Below, in pieces: positions 45,427 through 58,408 of a stretch of DNA of 64,000 nt; positions within the stretch are counted from its first letter, which is position 1, and the number at the start of each line of letters is the position of its first letter. The notes beneath the pieces are model-generated. The model ran no database searches. It was not told the DNA's origin and saw only the letters and a program-made list of their open reading frames with translations. Source of the stretch: Acarospora socialis (Eukaryota > Ascomycota > Lecanoromycetes > Acarosporales > Acarosporaceae); assembly GCA_025617375.2 (NCBI GenBank), contig JAMYGW020000013.1:186001-250000 (forward strand), read 5' to 3'. Position numbers and translations under genes: made by a program.

Positions 45427-47410
45427 ATGGCCTGTAACGAGAGAATTGCTAACCTTTGGGCTGCTCGACTAATCCCCACTGTTCTCATCGGACTTGTGGG
45501 CTATTCCACCTACGTCGTGGTTGTCCAGGTATGCGGTGCGTATCCAAGTTGTCGTGCAACTTGTGCATTCCTGTCCCGAAGTCAACAGCTATGCTAAATG
45601 TAGGTCTAGTTGAGTATCTTCTACGACCATCATCACAAGTGGCTCATGAATCTCGATCTGCCGCAGCGATAGCCATTCTAGTTTTGTACTTCCTATTGCT
45701 CATACCCGTTGCGGTTTGCTATTTCCGACTACTTCAGACCATCACAGTCAACCCGGGCTACATCCCTCGTGGTCCACAATGGCAAAAAGGCCTTCAGAAA
45801 CGGGGTCTGCAAGCTAACTCTGGAAGGACTGTTCAGTGGCGGAGGCCTTCCGCGGCTTCCCAGGAGAAGTCAAGTCACCCGACCTCGAATCAAGCTATCA
45901 GAAGTGGCGAGCTGATCGGGCGTGACTATGCTCAGACGACTGGACATTTTAGGGAGATCGATGGGACTGCTACCCATGATGGGACGGAAGAGTTCTGGGC
46001 GAGGGATATCTTCGTTTGTGACGCTGAGGGGAGACCGAAATTCTGTTCCACTTGTCTCAACTTCAAGTCAGATCGGGCCCATCACTGTAAAGAGGTTGAC
46101 AGATGTGTCCGTAAGATGGATCATTACTGCCCTTGGTAAGCTTAGCTTGCTGCTTGCCCAGAGTCATCAAGGCTAAGCTCCTCACTTTCTCTAGGGTTGG
46201 GGGTATCGTATCCGAAACGAACTTTAAGTATTTTATTCAGTTCGTCTCATATGGGTCTTTATACTGTCTTCATATACTTGTGTTCGTGGCCGTATTTGTT
46301 GCAGAGGTTAGAAGCGAAGTAAGTGGACTTCCAAATATTCTGTCGCATAACGAGGTTTGTGCCAGCGTCGGCCGTTGTGGCGTGAAGCAATGCGATATCT
46401 TCACTTTAATCGCATGCCTGCTGTGTCTTCTCCTCCCTGAGAGTACAACCAACTCTTGATATCAATCCGGACGTTTACTTAAATCATAGCGTGGTGCCCT
46501 ACGATTGCCGTTGAGGCCATGAACTTAGACAATCTATGCTTTCCTTACGCTTCTAGTTGACTTCTGAGTACTACTTTGGCCGCTGACATGCGTTTTCTTT
46601 CCTCGCCAAAGGATGGTCAGCTGAGCGTGCACTGGATCGTGGTACTGAGCTGGTGAGTGTCTACTTCTCCAATGTGCTCTAAACGACTAACATCCGCACA
46701 GTGCCGCTCTTTTCGGTCTCTTTGCGTTTGGAATGGCTGCCAGCTCGATACAGCTAACCTTACTCAATTGCACCACGGTGGAAAACCTGACACGGAAGAC
46801 TCACGTGTGGCATCTCGCAGCACGCGTACCCGAATCATATCAGCCTCCGTTCGACAATACAAGTCGAGCTATCCCCAACTCTGCACCCTTTCGAACAGTC
46901 ACCTACCCTCTCCCTCAGTGGAAACAACCCACTACAGCATCTTCTGCGGGGCCGCGTACTCCTACCTCTCCCAACGGTTCGGCTGCGAAACGCACTACTC
47001 CAATACCGCGTACATTCGTCGTGTTAACCAGCAAGCCAGGCGAAAACCCTTGGGATCTGGGACCCCTGGAAAACTTGAAACAAGTTTTAGGCCTTCGGTG
47101 GTGGGACTGGCTACTACCTTTGAAATATAGTCCCTGTTGCAATCACGAGAGTCAAGAGAGCCTCTACGCGCTTGGCCCAGCAGTGCAACGAATGCGGGAA
47201 GAAGCCGGTCTCTCGGCTGTCCCTCAGCGTTCAAATAGTACACAGAACCGGGAGCGGAGGAAGTCGGGCAGAGCTCCAGCTGAGGCGAGGGAGCGGTTGC
47301 GGAAGCCCTCAACTGTCTCGCCGACCGAGGAGAGACGCTCGAGGCGAGAGAAGAAGAAGCGATCACGGAGTCGCCGTCATGTTTACGGTCGAGCAGATAT
47401 AGTTAGATGA
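45427..47410 (+). CDS. PFA5: Pfa5-type protein S-acyltransferase (DHYC variant)
   Basis: Exons 45427..45535, 45604..46135, 46195..46318, 46612..46652 and 46702..47410, 504 residues, all phases agreeing. Two membrane segments ([39 protein letters not shown]) precede the Cys-rich domain: [36 protein letters not shown]. Two more follow ([31 protein letters not shown]) plus the TTVEN motif, equivalent to TTxE. The active-site motif is Asp-His-Tyr-Cys (209-212), the DHYC form known from a minority of fungal palmitoyltransferases including Akr1 and Pfa5. The C-terminal tail ends in an Arg/Lys/Ser-rich stretch. The enzyme palmitoylates Cys residues of membrane-associated proteins. The fourth intron would be 293 bases, much longer than others here, so an extra exon inside 46319..46611 is possible. 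Confidence 0.88.
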
Positions 47411-48422
47411 ATGATGAATTAGTACACAATGCACAACTCGTGTCACATGTAATAAGGCCGTTCGCGCGCTTGGCGGAATATTGGCTATATGTCGGAGCCG
47501 CATCATGCACAACGCCCAGTGGGAATCGTAGCGCAGAGACTGTTAAATCCCCGGAACCTGCGTCTCAAGTTCAGGAACACATCCTAACTTGTTACAAATA
47601 TGTAGTTAGAAAGAGGTTACAGTATAAACTCAGAGCATCAATTTTCGACGGGGAACTTCGTAGACTTAACAAACGCGTGTACAGAATTTAAGCCACGATA
47701 TCAGTCTAAATCAAGCATCTTCCTGCTCGATAATGGTGTGCAGCATTCTTTGTGGACGGAGGAGGCAGCTTGAGCATTTGCTCGTTTCTAGGGATTTGAA
47801 CCTAATCTGGAACACTGTAGGCTGTAAGTGACTTTTGTGCACCTCTACGACGTTCTCTAATGGTTGTTACGGGGCATCTATGAAGCTTAGGAAGTAGAGG
47901 AGAGCGGTGTGGGAGGCTTAGGGCGCAATGGATGGTACGGACACAAAGGCTAGGACCCGAGAAAGGCAACGGGAGAGCTTTCAACAAGGGGTTAAATAAG
48001 ATTTGGTACTGTCGAATTTGCACGCCTCCTGATCCAGCACTAACCACTATCCACGTCAAATGATGGTGTTTCAACAGCAACGAAACCAAAATCCGTTAAC
48101 CTGAGCTGAAAACGACAATGTAGAAAAGGATATGAAGGAGAGTGGGGGGTAGTGTAGGGTTTATGGAAGACCTGCTTGATGTGGAGAAAGGAAGAAAGTG
48201 ATGTAAAAAACTTCGACTTGGGTACAATAACATTCAAAAGAGTGTGAGAGCAAGAGGATGGCCAAACAGCCACAACAAGGTCTAAAGAGGAACAGATTCC
48301 CACCCGGAGGACCTCAACCCAACCTCCTTCGTGACAACGTCCCCAACATTGCTGAGCGAAGCTGGAGGCACTACCGATATCCATAGTACCACATGACAGC
48401 ACCCGCACTCGAACTGTTTAGC
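47411..48422. other. Intergenic, nothing recognised
   Basis: About 1 kb between the palmitoyltransferase stop and the third Cys-rich gene. Nothing coding supported. Confidence 0.45.
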
Positions 48423-48758
48423 CTAGAGGTCCCACAAGCTAAAGCGTAGGGTGTCGACTGGCATCGATATAAAAGGGTCGCCAGCGCAAAACGTGTCGAC
48501 TAGACAGGGAACGGCGTTTGTCGGCATGGACGACGACACTAAAGGAGTGGGTGGGTTGCCAATCCTACCAGTGTTCCCTCGTACCGCTTTGCTGTTTGAG
48601 AGTGTCTTGGCGTGTCGGAGCTGTCGCTGTGAGGAAGAGAAGCGCGGGGCGCCAACGGTGCAAACTGGGCATCTATAATGGGAACATATCGGACATCGTG
48701 TGACTAAGGCAGATAGATTTGGGCCGGCACATTGACAGCAGGTCCAGACGTCCGACAT
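48423..48758 (-). CDS. Cys-rich zinc-knuckle protein, third paralogue
   Basis: Single frame of 111 residues from the ATG at 48758 to TAG at 48423. The Cys-rich unit is at the very N-terminus: VWTCCQCAGP then CPICSHYRCPVC, pattern C-x2-C-x11-C-x2-C-x-H-x-R-C-x2-C. The remainder is Ser/Pro/Thr-rich and probably disordered. Order is thus reversed compared with the paralogue at 42832, where the unit lies at the C-terminus, and single compared with the two units at 40786. All three genes are on the minus strand within 8 kb. Function unknown; zinc binding inferred from spacing. Confidence 0.6.
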   Translation of the reverse strand: MSDVWTCCQCAGPNLSALVTRCPICSHYRCPVCTVGAPRFSSSQRQLRHAKTLSNSKAVRGNTGRIGNPPTPLVSSSMPTNAVPCLVDTFCAGDPFISMPVDTLRFSLWDL

Positions 48759-51700
48759 GTTTGAGGGCGTAATGAGTTTCTGTTCCGGCTTAAAGTCGAA
48801 CAGTCTGGGAGGAGGAGGTGGAGGCGTAAGGGCCGCTTCTGGTTATCAGGGTGTTCGAGAGAGTCGGAGAAGAAAAGCACGTTGATTAGGAACAAATATC
48901 AGAAGGCGCTCTCTGTGAAGAAGTACAGTGTCTAGATAACTTTTAGGTCGTCGAGACAGTTCAAGGAACTGAACAATACGGAAGAAGACTGGAGATCAAC
49001 CACAACCGTAGGCGGGACCGCTCTTTAAGCAAGCAAACAACACCAACGAAAGGACGTAGTGCTTCAAACGCACCGCAATCATCAGCGGTACACTGGCGGG
49101 CCATTTCCTACTAAGCCCTAAAACGTCATCCCTGTTACTCAAGAGCCCGAGACGTGAAGGAGCAATCCATGCCGCTCGGGGCTCTTCCAATCTGGGAGTT
49201 AAAGCTGACATTTGTGCCAGTGGCTGCAGGTCGAGTTCGTAGTCCAGCTACCACTGGCCTTAGATGAACAGATGTAAGCCATGGAAGTCGTATCTTCTAG
49301 GGCTGTAACGGTGACGGGAGAAAATGTGACAACGGGAAGTTGTGATACAACGCTACGCCGTGGCATTGCTTTGCGGCGGACATACATGGTAAATCCAAGA
49401 GCGCTGACGTTGATTGCCCTCCGATATGATCACCCGGCGCAGCAAGCTCGGAAGTGAAGCTACCGGCGGCTTGCCAATTATAGGTAATCAGACACATAGA
49501 AGAAAAAGGTCAATTAGCAACAGAGTATCAGAACCCAGGCCTAGGAAAATAGGGCATAAGCTGCGCCTATGTCTTTTGATATCGGGCCCATCAATTGCCG
49601 AGAATAAGAAGAAAATCGATAGGCTCCGCTTTCATCGACTCGGCGCGTTTGAGATGACATTGTTGACCGGGTCGCCGGCCTTGATAGACGGAGAGCCGCA
49701 ACAAGGGTCCAAGAATATAATAACCCCAGTTAAGACTCGCCCTTCAAATGAAAACAATCAATCGGAGTACAGTGCTTGGAACGGCAGAGAACCCAGCAAG
49801 TGACATGGATTCGGGCACCTAAAGTCATGGGGTGCGTCCGAACGATGTCGTACAGCGGAATCGCTCCCATTTCCATCTGGCACCCCAACTCCATTGAAGA
49901 AGCGGGTTCTCCGTCTGCCAAACGTTGTGCTTGAGGCGCAGCTAGACGTGACTTTTGTGGTGGTTTTGGGCTCTGGGCAAGCTACTAAGGGGAAGGCAAC
50001 TAGACATGGCTGCCTCGCCGGCATCCCTTACCCTTTTATTGAAACTCTCTGCGGGCGAATTCGAGGAGAGAAAGTTGATCTCGTGATGGTGATAGCAATC
50101 TCTCACGCTCACAACTGCGGTTCATGCAGCTGCGACGGTAGACAGAATACTCGAGGATACGCCCGGGCGGAAAATGAGGAGTCAAATTATGGGATTGACA
50201 CACATGGCACCTGCAGAAGTGACTTGCATTAGCGGTACTGTAGAAGTTTTCAAAGAATGGACAGGACGCTGGGTCAGAGAGGGGCCAAAACCCCGACTTG
50301 AGATGACGGCAATCAAAGCTCCCAGACTCTTTCACAGCGCTTCTACAACAAGTGTGACGGGATATCGGTATCATTCTTGACATCTGATAGGTGGGGACAT
50401 TTGGGTAGCATTCCTGCTACCAGGTCCATATCCGGGAGTTGTGATTCGCCGGATTCGAGCCGTAAGGCTGAGTAGTGAAGAATGACAGCTGCAACATGCA
50501 AGAATCGCTCAGACTGGAATGACTAAGCGACACCTTCTAAATGTTCCAGAGAACAGAGAACCGGGACTACCCAACATTGGACCTTCCGCACCCTTTGCCA
50601 CCTCATGTTTCACCAGATGCAGCATTGCCTTAAAGTGAAAGCATGTTGAGCATGAAGATTGGTCTCATGCTGATTGACTCTTGCGCAGATACCAGCAGCG
50701 TTCGGCTCCTCGAAGGCAGACTTACAGCCGAGTATGCTATAGCGAAGATCTTATACCCCAGGTAGGCTTGGGTGAATCATTCTTGCTTGCGACTGACTTT
50801 GAGAATATGTACTTTTTCGTTACAAGCCTTCTTTGATGTAGTCATATCTCTGTTCAGAGCAGTCAAAACCTGGTGATCCGCAGTACTGGCACGAGAGTCT
50901 GCGTGTTCTAAAGCTGGGTAATTGTTCGTTATTGTTAAACTACTACAAGCCGTTTGAATAGATCGTTCGTTATGCCACTGCTTCATTCTGCCTCTCAATT
51001 CTTCAAGGATCGTATGTATCACAGCTATTATGTATCCTTGATTTGGCCGCCACGTGCGTTCAAGGATGAGTATCATACCGACAGCGGGCTTGTCTTACTT
51101 GAGATGTTGCCTTGCAATGAAAGTTCAGGGAATTAATCTCTCTTCAGATCTGGCTGGCTCGCTTGCCAACTACTTCACGGGGCCAGTCAAGCATTGGTCC
51201 CCAATGTCTTTGACATACCTATCTGAAGGGTGCATGGTAACTTTACACTGATCTACATCGTCAGGCACAGTCACGTTTTGCAGTCAATATGTGGTACCGT
51301 GTGACTTGAGCTGCAGGCGGCTGGTGGAGAATCCCACGTTATCACCGTTAACAGAGCCCCTTAAGCTCATATGACTCTCCAAAGCCTGGGAGGGTGTGCC
51401 TCAGGAAGCGCTGGTAGGCAAGTCTTCATCACCCAAGTATTCAGCCGGAAACGGACCCTACATCCCGCTGACATGTCGCATCTGCAATTGTCAACGTCAG
51501 AAATATCAAATAAATCCCAAATTTGCCTGGCTTCGTCTAAACTTCTCTGGCCTGTCAGCACATTTCTTCCGTTGACCTTCGGCGCACTCAGCATGATTGG
51601 TGGTCCTCTGTGTGACGAATTGCCGTTATTAGAATCCATTACGAGGGCCTTCTTAGAGGGAGTGGTATGATGCTACCCAGGCTCCAATTGCAGATTGCAG

Positions 51701-53880
51701 ATCCGCTCCCTTTTACCACTGCGCCGTCTAAAAGGCAGTTTAGTTTCTCGCGCGTCGCACTCCGTCTTACTACCTGCTCCGCCATGTATCGCTATTCACA
51801 GCACACGGTTTAGTAGATGGGCACCCGTCCAGGGTGCGGCACTCAGTGGCACACTCAGCCGTCGCAACGAGTTTCAATGTACTCGAGTGTCTTCAGGGTA
51901 TCTTTACTGAATGCATCAGAAAAGAAGAAATTTGTACAATGCTGTACGACGCTCTGGAAATAAAAAGCGGAAAAACAAATGCATATAACCCTGGCAGCTA
52001 AGAACCCATTGTGAGACATTTGCCTTGTCGGACCAGTCCTTTCTGCAGTATCTTTCATCTCCCCTCTCATCTATCGGCCCACACTAACCCTTCTGATGAT
52101 CTACTGCAGGAGTAGTGCTCATCTCTCGTCTTTGTGGCACAATCAAGCCTATGTCCCTTTTTTCTGACTTGGTCACCACCAAGTGCTTAGCAGTGTTTGT
52201 GGATCCGACTCGGACACGATAAGCATTACACAGAGAGAGGGCAAGAAACAGCGGCTGTTGGAACTATTGACTCTTCTTTGCCGCGAGAGTCTATCTGCCA
52301 CAGACAGGACTAACCCTCCTCCAAACCACTCCTCCTCCATGAGTGTATCAAATGCATCACGACACCCCAACCACCTCTTCCTCAGCTCTTTACACAGCGT
52401 CTGGATCTGAAAGAGAGTTTCACTTGTCCAGTTTTCAAGTTCGCAGCAACATGCTGCTTTCTTGCACACCCCTTTGACATGGCGAGTGGAAGCCAATAGT
52501 CAACCAGTCACCTCACGTAAGTCTTTTTTGCTGGACGCTCTGTGTGATAGGCTACTTACTCACAACAGCTATGTAGACGAACACAGTCAATACACACCGA
52601 TACACCTTCTAGCCATATGGTAAGTCGGAAAAGAAGTACTCCTGCAACTTAACTGGTGGCTTCAGCGAAGGCTCCACCCAAGACCCGCTACCGGGACGTT
52701 CTCAAGCACCTTTAGTGACAGACCTCACAACAGTCGAGTTTCGACAACAACGAGCTGGTGAGGAGCACTACTGCAACTCAAACGAGCCAAAGCCACAACC
52801 GGGAACAGCCATTGAGCACACTGTCAAGTGCACAAGTCATCTCCATCCTCCTACGTTGGAGAGTAGCATCCCACTATCTATATGAGCGATCGGCCTCAAG
52901 GTTCTATCTTCGCTTTAAGGCAGACTTCAGGCCTATGCTACCCGGTCAAACAAGTCACTACCTGCATGCTTGACCATATTATAGTCTGAACGTCACTACT
53001 ACAGTGGCTGGAGTAGGTTGGCTTACTCACTTCTCACACTACACGCCAGCGAACACAGGGGCGACAGACTTCTTGCGGTTATCTCTACACCTTACACACA
53101 CCCTTAGAAGCTTAGTACAACGGACATGACAACTAATGTCACCGAGCACTATCTAAGTAGAGATCACCTCAACACCATATCATGAAACCAACTTCGATCC
53201 AATCAACGAAAGCTATGTGGTCGCTAAGGCCATGTTCATGCCTAGGAGTCATCGCAGCAAGCCATGTCATTAGACTGTATTGTCATGCTTCGTCAATCAG
53301 AAGAACCGACCAGTACAAAGCTGGTGTACAGAGAGAGATTCAGCCGTCATTATCGTGTACTTCTACTGCTCAATCCTAGTGACAAGAACTTGACGACTTT
53401 TGTTCAGGTTAGTTGGAAGTAATGGCCCGCCGACGACACAGCTAGTGAGTAAAGTGTGTCAAGAATATGAGTCGAACCAAGGACCAGCCAGCACAATTGT
53501 TTGCCGAGATAGAGTATGTGATATATTGTCTGTAGTACGCAAGGCAGGTATGTTTGGTGGAGTGCAACAACGAGAGACATTGTATCAAGATACAATCATC
53601 CCAACACAGCCCACTACCGGACCTGGAGAGTGGAAGCACAAAGCCACACGGTATCGATCATTTACAATGTGGTGCTGGAGATACTTTCTATGTAAGATCT
53701 CCCATTGACGTGAACTATGATATTCGGGTATCGGCTACGCAGGACACACCACGACCTGACGCCATCGAGAATAGTACAAGAAAGTTATGATCCACCAAAG
53801 CCGAACCGATACAGGCAACGTGAGACGTAAGCCCCATCTCTATATCCAGTGCTATGGCACCGCCCGCCCGCCCGCTTTAC
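48759..53880. other. Gene-poor stretch of 5.1 kb
   Basis: No gene is supported. Open frames are short and lack recognisable motifs. One minus-strand frame (49199..49387, ATG start, 62 codons) ends with a Cys/His/Trp-rich tail (CSHWHKCQL) that faintly recalls the nearby Cys-rich family but lacks the paired Cys. Another minus frame (51367..51639, 90 codons, ATG) has no features. The last 1.7 kb (about 52160..53870) has an A/C-rich plus strand and no structure I can name. It may contain decayed or rapidly evolving genes or the distal 3' region of the GAP gene. Confidence 0.45.
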
Positions 53881-56800
53881 CTACCTGGTCTCGAACTCCA
53901 CAAGCTTCTCGGTCGCCGTGCCTGAACGCGTCGGTCTCAGAGCAAGACCTGGGAGTGAGGAAGTTCCGCCAACAAGGTTTTTGGCGTTGCTGCCGTCGGT
54001 AGCCTCGGCGATGCTCTCCACCTCCGCCTCGGCCCCTTCGAGTAAGTCTCGATCAGCGTCTTTGACACTCCTCCGCTCCGCATCGCCGCCGTAGCCGCCA
54101 CTGATTCGAGCGCCGTCCCCTCCGTCCTCTTCGTCGTCCTCGTCATCTCGTTGCAGGGCGTTCCTCTCCATCTCCCGTTGTGCGTCGTCCATCCTCCTTC
54201 GGACCTCGGCGGCTACTCGCATCCCGTCGCTGACGATGTTGTCCAGGACGCCCCGGAGACCTTTTCCAGGCGGCACAACTCCGCCGGCAGCGCCGCCAAT
54301 GGTCTTGGGGGTCGTAGGTCCCGTTGACATTGGACTTGTGAAGGTAGTGAGATTGGAGGAAGAGGTGAGGTCTACCACATGTGCGCCATGATCTGACAGG
54401 CGGAAGGATTCAGGGAAGGAGGACTCGAAGAATTGCTCGAGGAGCTCGTCTGCGAGGATGACCATACGAAATGTGGGTAATGTGATGTGCAGCGGGTGGG
54501 CAGGGTCCAAAGCAAGGTTGGCGGATTTGGCGTCGACCTTTGAAGGAGTCGATCTAGGCGCTTCCGGGGGTGTTCCTGGCGACCGAATCGGCGACGTGGC
54601 TGCAGCATTTGATCCGGCCTGCGGAGAAGTCGTCTCGCTGTCGTCTCCGAGGTCGAGAAGATCTTCGAACTCCTCGTCATCGCCAATAGTAAACGATCCA
54701 GTCGTTACGTCGTCTACTGCTCCAGCATGACGCTTGTGATTGCTATCAAGGTCCTGATTTTGTGGGTGGTCTGGGTCGGCGTATTCAAAGCACCGCTGAA
54801 TAAATGCACTAACACTCCTCAAGAACTTCTCACTCATATTCCCATGTGTTTCATAGCCCGCCCTTGACCTTGAGTCGGATCCCAAATATTTTAGGGTGCC
54901 CGCGGAGAGTGACGGTGTCAAAGTGCCTTCCAGACCTCGTCTTGACAGGAACAGTAGCGCTTCCGAGATGCGGAGAATGCCCTCGCGGTCGATCTTTCCA
55001 TCATCATCATCGTCATAGAGCTCAAAGAAATAGGTGATACTTGACATGATATCTCTCGTCCCTCTCACTTTCGCTATACCAGTAACGACATTCTCCAGAG
55101 TCAATCCCGAAGCCTGATCTTTGCCCCAATGTCGGAAGAGCCGTTGCATGAATTCGTGGTCAGCAGCTTCTGGGGTTGTGGCTCCAGATGCTGAAAGTGA
55201 CATCTTCCGGGTCTTTTCTGTGTCTCCGATGTGGAAGTGATTCTCTTTCTTGCGCGGCGGATCTGTATTGGACCTGGCTGGTGACGTCGGTGAGTCCGTA
55301 ACTGCCCACTTGGTCATCCCGGCCAGAAACTCCCGAAACCCGTCATAGTCCATAAGAGTTGGACTTGGGCCGAGGCCAACCCGGCCCATCTGTACCTCAG
55401 TGTTACCAGCAACACCAGTGGCCACTTCCATGGCTTTGGTCCGAGCTGACTTTGCACGATATCTCGCTTCTTCTTGCATTATTTGCATGCGCTGCTGGCG
55501 TTCGTAGAGAACAGCATAGAAACGATCATACAGAACACTGAGATCATCGAGGCTCAAGCGTTTACTGTCAGGCCCGAGATTACGTATGGACGTTCTCTTG
55601 GCAAAGCTCTCAATGCTGTCAAGCACCGCACTTTGATGCTTTGTTCGTTGTTCGGAGATAGAGCTCTGGGTTATGCCTGCGAACTCCTTGAACGCCACAA
55701 CCATAAGTTCCTGGAATCGTGTAATAGCTCGTAACTTCGCGTTCTCTGATTTAGGATGTGCTGACTCGTGTAGCCGCGAGAAGTAAGATTTCAAGATCGA
55801 AATGAAGGCTCCGTCGTCTGTAGCATCAAGGAGTTCCTCGCCGTTGATCCTCAGTATTGCAAGTCCAACTTGGAACAAGACCTTGGGGCCTTCCAGAAAG
55901 AACACGTCAAGGACTCTGAAAGCGAACACCAACGGCATCGAGTTTATATATAGGGACAGAAACCATGGCAAAGACACCACCGAAAGCTGGACATCGGATT
56001 TGACTAGGTGATCCCACAGAACTGGCATGGTTTTCTCCACCAAAGACTCGAATACCCGCTGATCCAGCAGCGTCCCATACATTGTTGTAGAGTAATAAGC
56101 TGGCAAAAGCCGATCACAGAGGACGGAGAGAAGGAAAAAAGCTTGCTCCTCGGACATGTAACTGAGTTGGTCAGCCGATTCCACCTCTCCGAATGCGAAA
56201 TACGATACTGACATCAACAGGGCTGCAACCACTATATTCATGGCCTGACAATAGCCGACTTCCTTGTTCGTCCAACTATAAGCGGTCAAGACTCTCCTCA
56301 GGCGACCGATGCCCTCTTCACTTTGAAAGCCAGCATATTCTGGCAGGCTGCGATTTAGGTCTTTTTCGATCTCGTCAATGGCCAGCGACTCCTGGCCCGA
56401 GAATTCGGAAAGAGTCTCCCCATAAAGCTTCGGATTCTCTAGGCGAAGGAAGAATGACCCTGAGGTAAGCTCCCAAATCTCGCCCCGCAAGCGGTTTGGA
56501 AGACCAACCCTGATCAGCTTGTGAAAATACGGTTGCCGGATCAAGGTAGCGTTCCGTCCATTCTCTACAGAGCATTCGTCAGCACAAGGCTACAGTGCCG
56601 GGAATTGTAGGAGCCATACGCCTCAAGTACTCTCCCCACAGCCTCATCTTACTTCGGTCCCGTAGCAACCTCGCATCTCCTGGGTAGCGAAAAACCATAC
56701 CGAGTCCAGCATCTGGTGACTCCTGGGTTTTTCGATCGCTCCTTGCCCCATCTTTTGTCTTCGGATCGACCGAAAGCAAGTATTCGGAGTAACACGTAGC

Positions 56801-57430
56801 AACCACGGCCCTGAGATTGTCGATTTGTTTCATTCCTTCTCGCAAACCCTTTTTCAATCCATCACAAAACCTGTCGCATGCTTGTCTGCTTCCATTGAGC
56901 TGAAGGGTGAACTTCAGAACGCCATCTGCAGCGCTAGGCTGATGGAAGGTGGCGTCCAGCCCATTCCACGTTGTGATCGCCAGCTCAAAGGTGGATTGCG
57001 AGCTACTCAAGCGCTCCACGCGTTTGATGGCGCACAAAGGCAATATGAAGCCATCTCCGGCCGGTCCTGCACCATGTGTCGGTCCTGTGAAGCCACTCGA
57101 AGAACTCAAGGTCGCGGACCGTATGAAGCTTGTCGGATGTGTCGAGAAGGAGAGATACCCTTGACTGAGATAGAGCTTGCCCGCATATTGATTTCCGGAC
57201 GCGCGGTTCTTTTGCTTCTCGCCTTGGGTGACTTTGGGCGGAGGGGTAGCATCATGTACAGGGAGCAGCAGCTCGGCGGCGATCTCATATAGGGGCGATT
57301 GGGAGTTTGGAAGCCGAAGTTGATGACGGAAGAGTGTTTCCTTCGAGGTCTTAGGCTCGTTCGAAGTTGACGTCGAAGAAGGGTCAAGCAACAGCTGCGC
57401 TTTCTGCACAAGAGAAGCAAGATTGAACAT
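53881..57430 (-). CDS. GYP2: GRAM-TBC-EF-hand Rab GTPase-activating protein
   Basis: Two exons (57430..56620 and 56564..53881) joined by a 55-base intron in phase; 1164 residues. The start is the ATG at 57430 (MFNLASLVQKAQLLLD). A GRAM-like domain occupies roughly residues 85-190 (GKLYLSQGYLSFSTHP). The TBC domain starts near 285 (RVGLPNRLRGEIWEL) and has both catalytic fingers: IEKDLNRS (Arg finger, I-x2-D-x2-R, near 337) and GYCQAMN (Gln finger, near 376). Around residue 790 lies an EF-hand loop (DDDDDGKIDREG). The C-terminal third is disordered with acidic patches and a coiled stretch. This matches the TBC1D8/TBC1D9 and yeast Gyp2/Mdr1 type, GAPs for Ypt6/Rab proteins in Golgi-endosome traffic. 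The EF-hand suggests calcium input, though not proven here. Confidence 0.93.
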
Positions 57431-58408
57431 AGCGGCGCTGCCCACAACAAACCCAGACCAGCTGACACACGTCCTTGTAGGACGGCGTCTACTGGATCAT
57501 AGATAGGTCATGTTATGATTCGGAATGCACGACTGCCCTTGCCATGCGCGTAGTCACCGTGAAGTACTCATATATGGTAAGCTAGGTAGGGCTGAAGTTG
57601 AGCGCTGAGAGCCGCACGGCTGTCTCCGTCAGTCCACTCGACCGGGGCGGAAGAACTTCAGCCGCTCTCATCCTGGGGAACTTCCTCTCCTTACGAGCTC
57701 GATTAGATGGACTTTTCACTCAGAACGATGTCAAGCGTGGCGTTCATGATTGGTGCTTCTGTGGCATGGCAATCAACAGTATTGTTTGTACAAACGTATG
57801 GGAGAGTTTCTCCATATGTGATCGCGATCCTGATTCTGCGAAGCCAGTTGAAGACCATTCCAACCGGTTTCCAATCCTTCCTCATTATCCATTTGTGCGA
57901 TTAAGAGTACTGTTGAGTTGAGTTTTGGTTATTATTGTCAATGACAGTCTGTAGGCCTTTACATGTACTATTGTATTGAAAATTCAGGAAACAATCAACG
58001 GTGATATTGACATCGCTGGCATAATGAGTTTGCCATCAATAGGGTTTCATTATGTCCGGATGCGGCATGACAATAGTACTCCCATTGTCAACCACCACTG
58101 AAAGTGGAACGTATTCAGCGATCCTAATAGCAGAATTACTTCGAAGACCCTCGAATGCTATGTTGTCCAGTCTTCCTTCCTTCCTTCCTTCTTTCCTCGT
58201 AAACACCAATCCAACCCTCACAACTTCTTCGTTCATCACGCACGATCTCTGCTTATAGATATAGCTCTGGAAGCTATCTCGCCAGTCACCTTCCGCTTTC
58301 ATCCAGAAATTCCTTGTCTCCTGCTTGCAACTCGAGTCTCGCGTAGCCTCTTGAAGTATCACGGTTTGTCATTTCCGCATCCGGCCAGATACGAAACTCG
58401 CAGGAATT
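57431..58408. promoter_or_regulatory. Divergent promoter region with TTCC repeat
   Basis: About 1 kb upstream of both the GAP gene and the coiled-coil gene. It contains a TTCC microsatellite (about 58172..58196). Nothing else recognised. Confidence 0.5.
58172..58196. repeat. TTCC microsatellite
   Basis: Several tandem TTCC units with one interruption in the upstream region of the coiled-coil gene. Confidence 0.75.

Noticed and set aside
47780-47860. Possible minus-strand tRNA (GGTTCAAATCC-like B box)
   Set aside because: No matching A box, T stem does not pair properly, and no acceptor stem forms.
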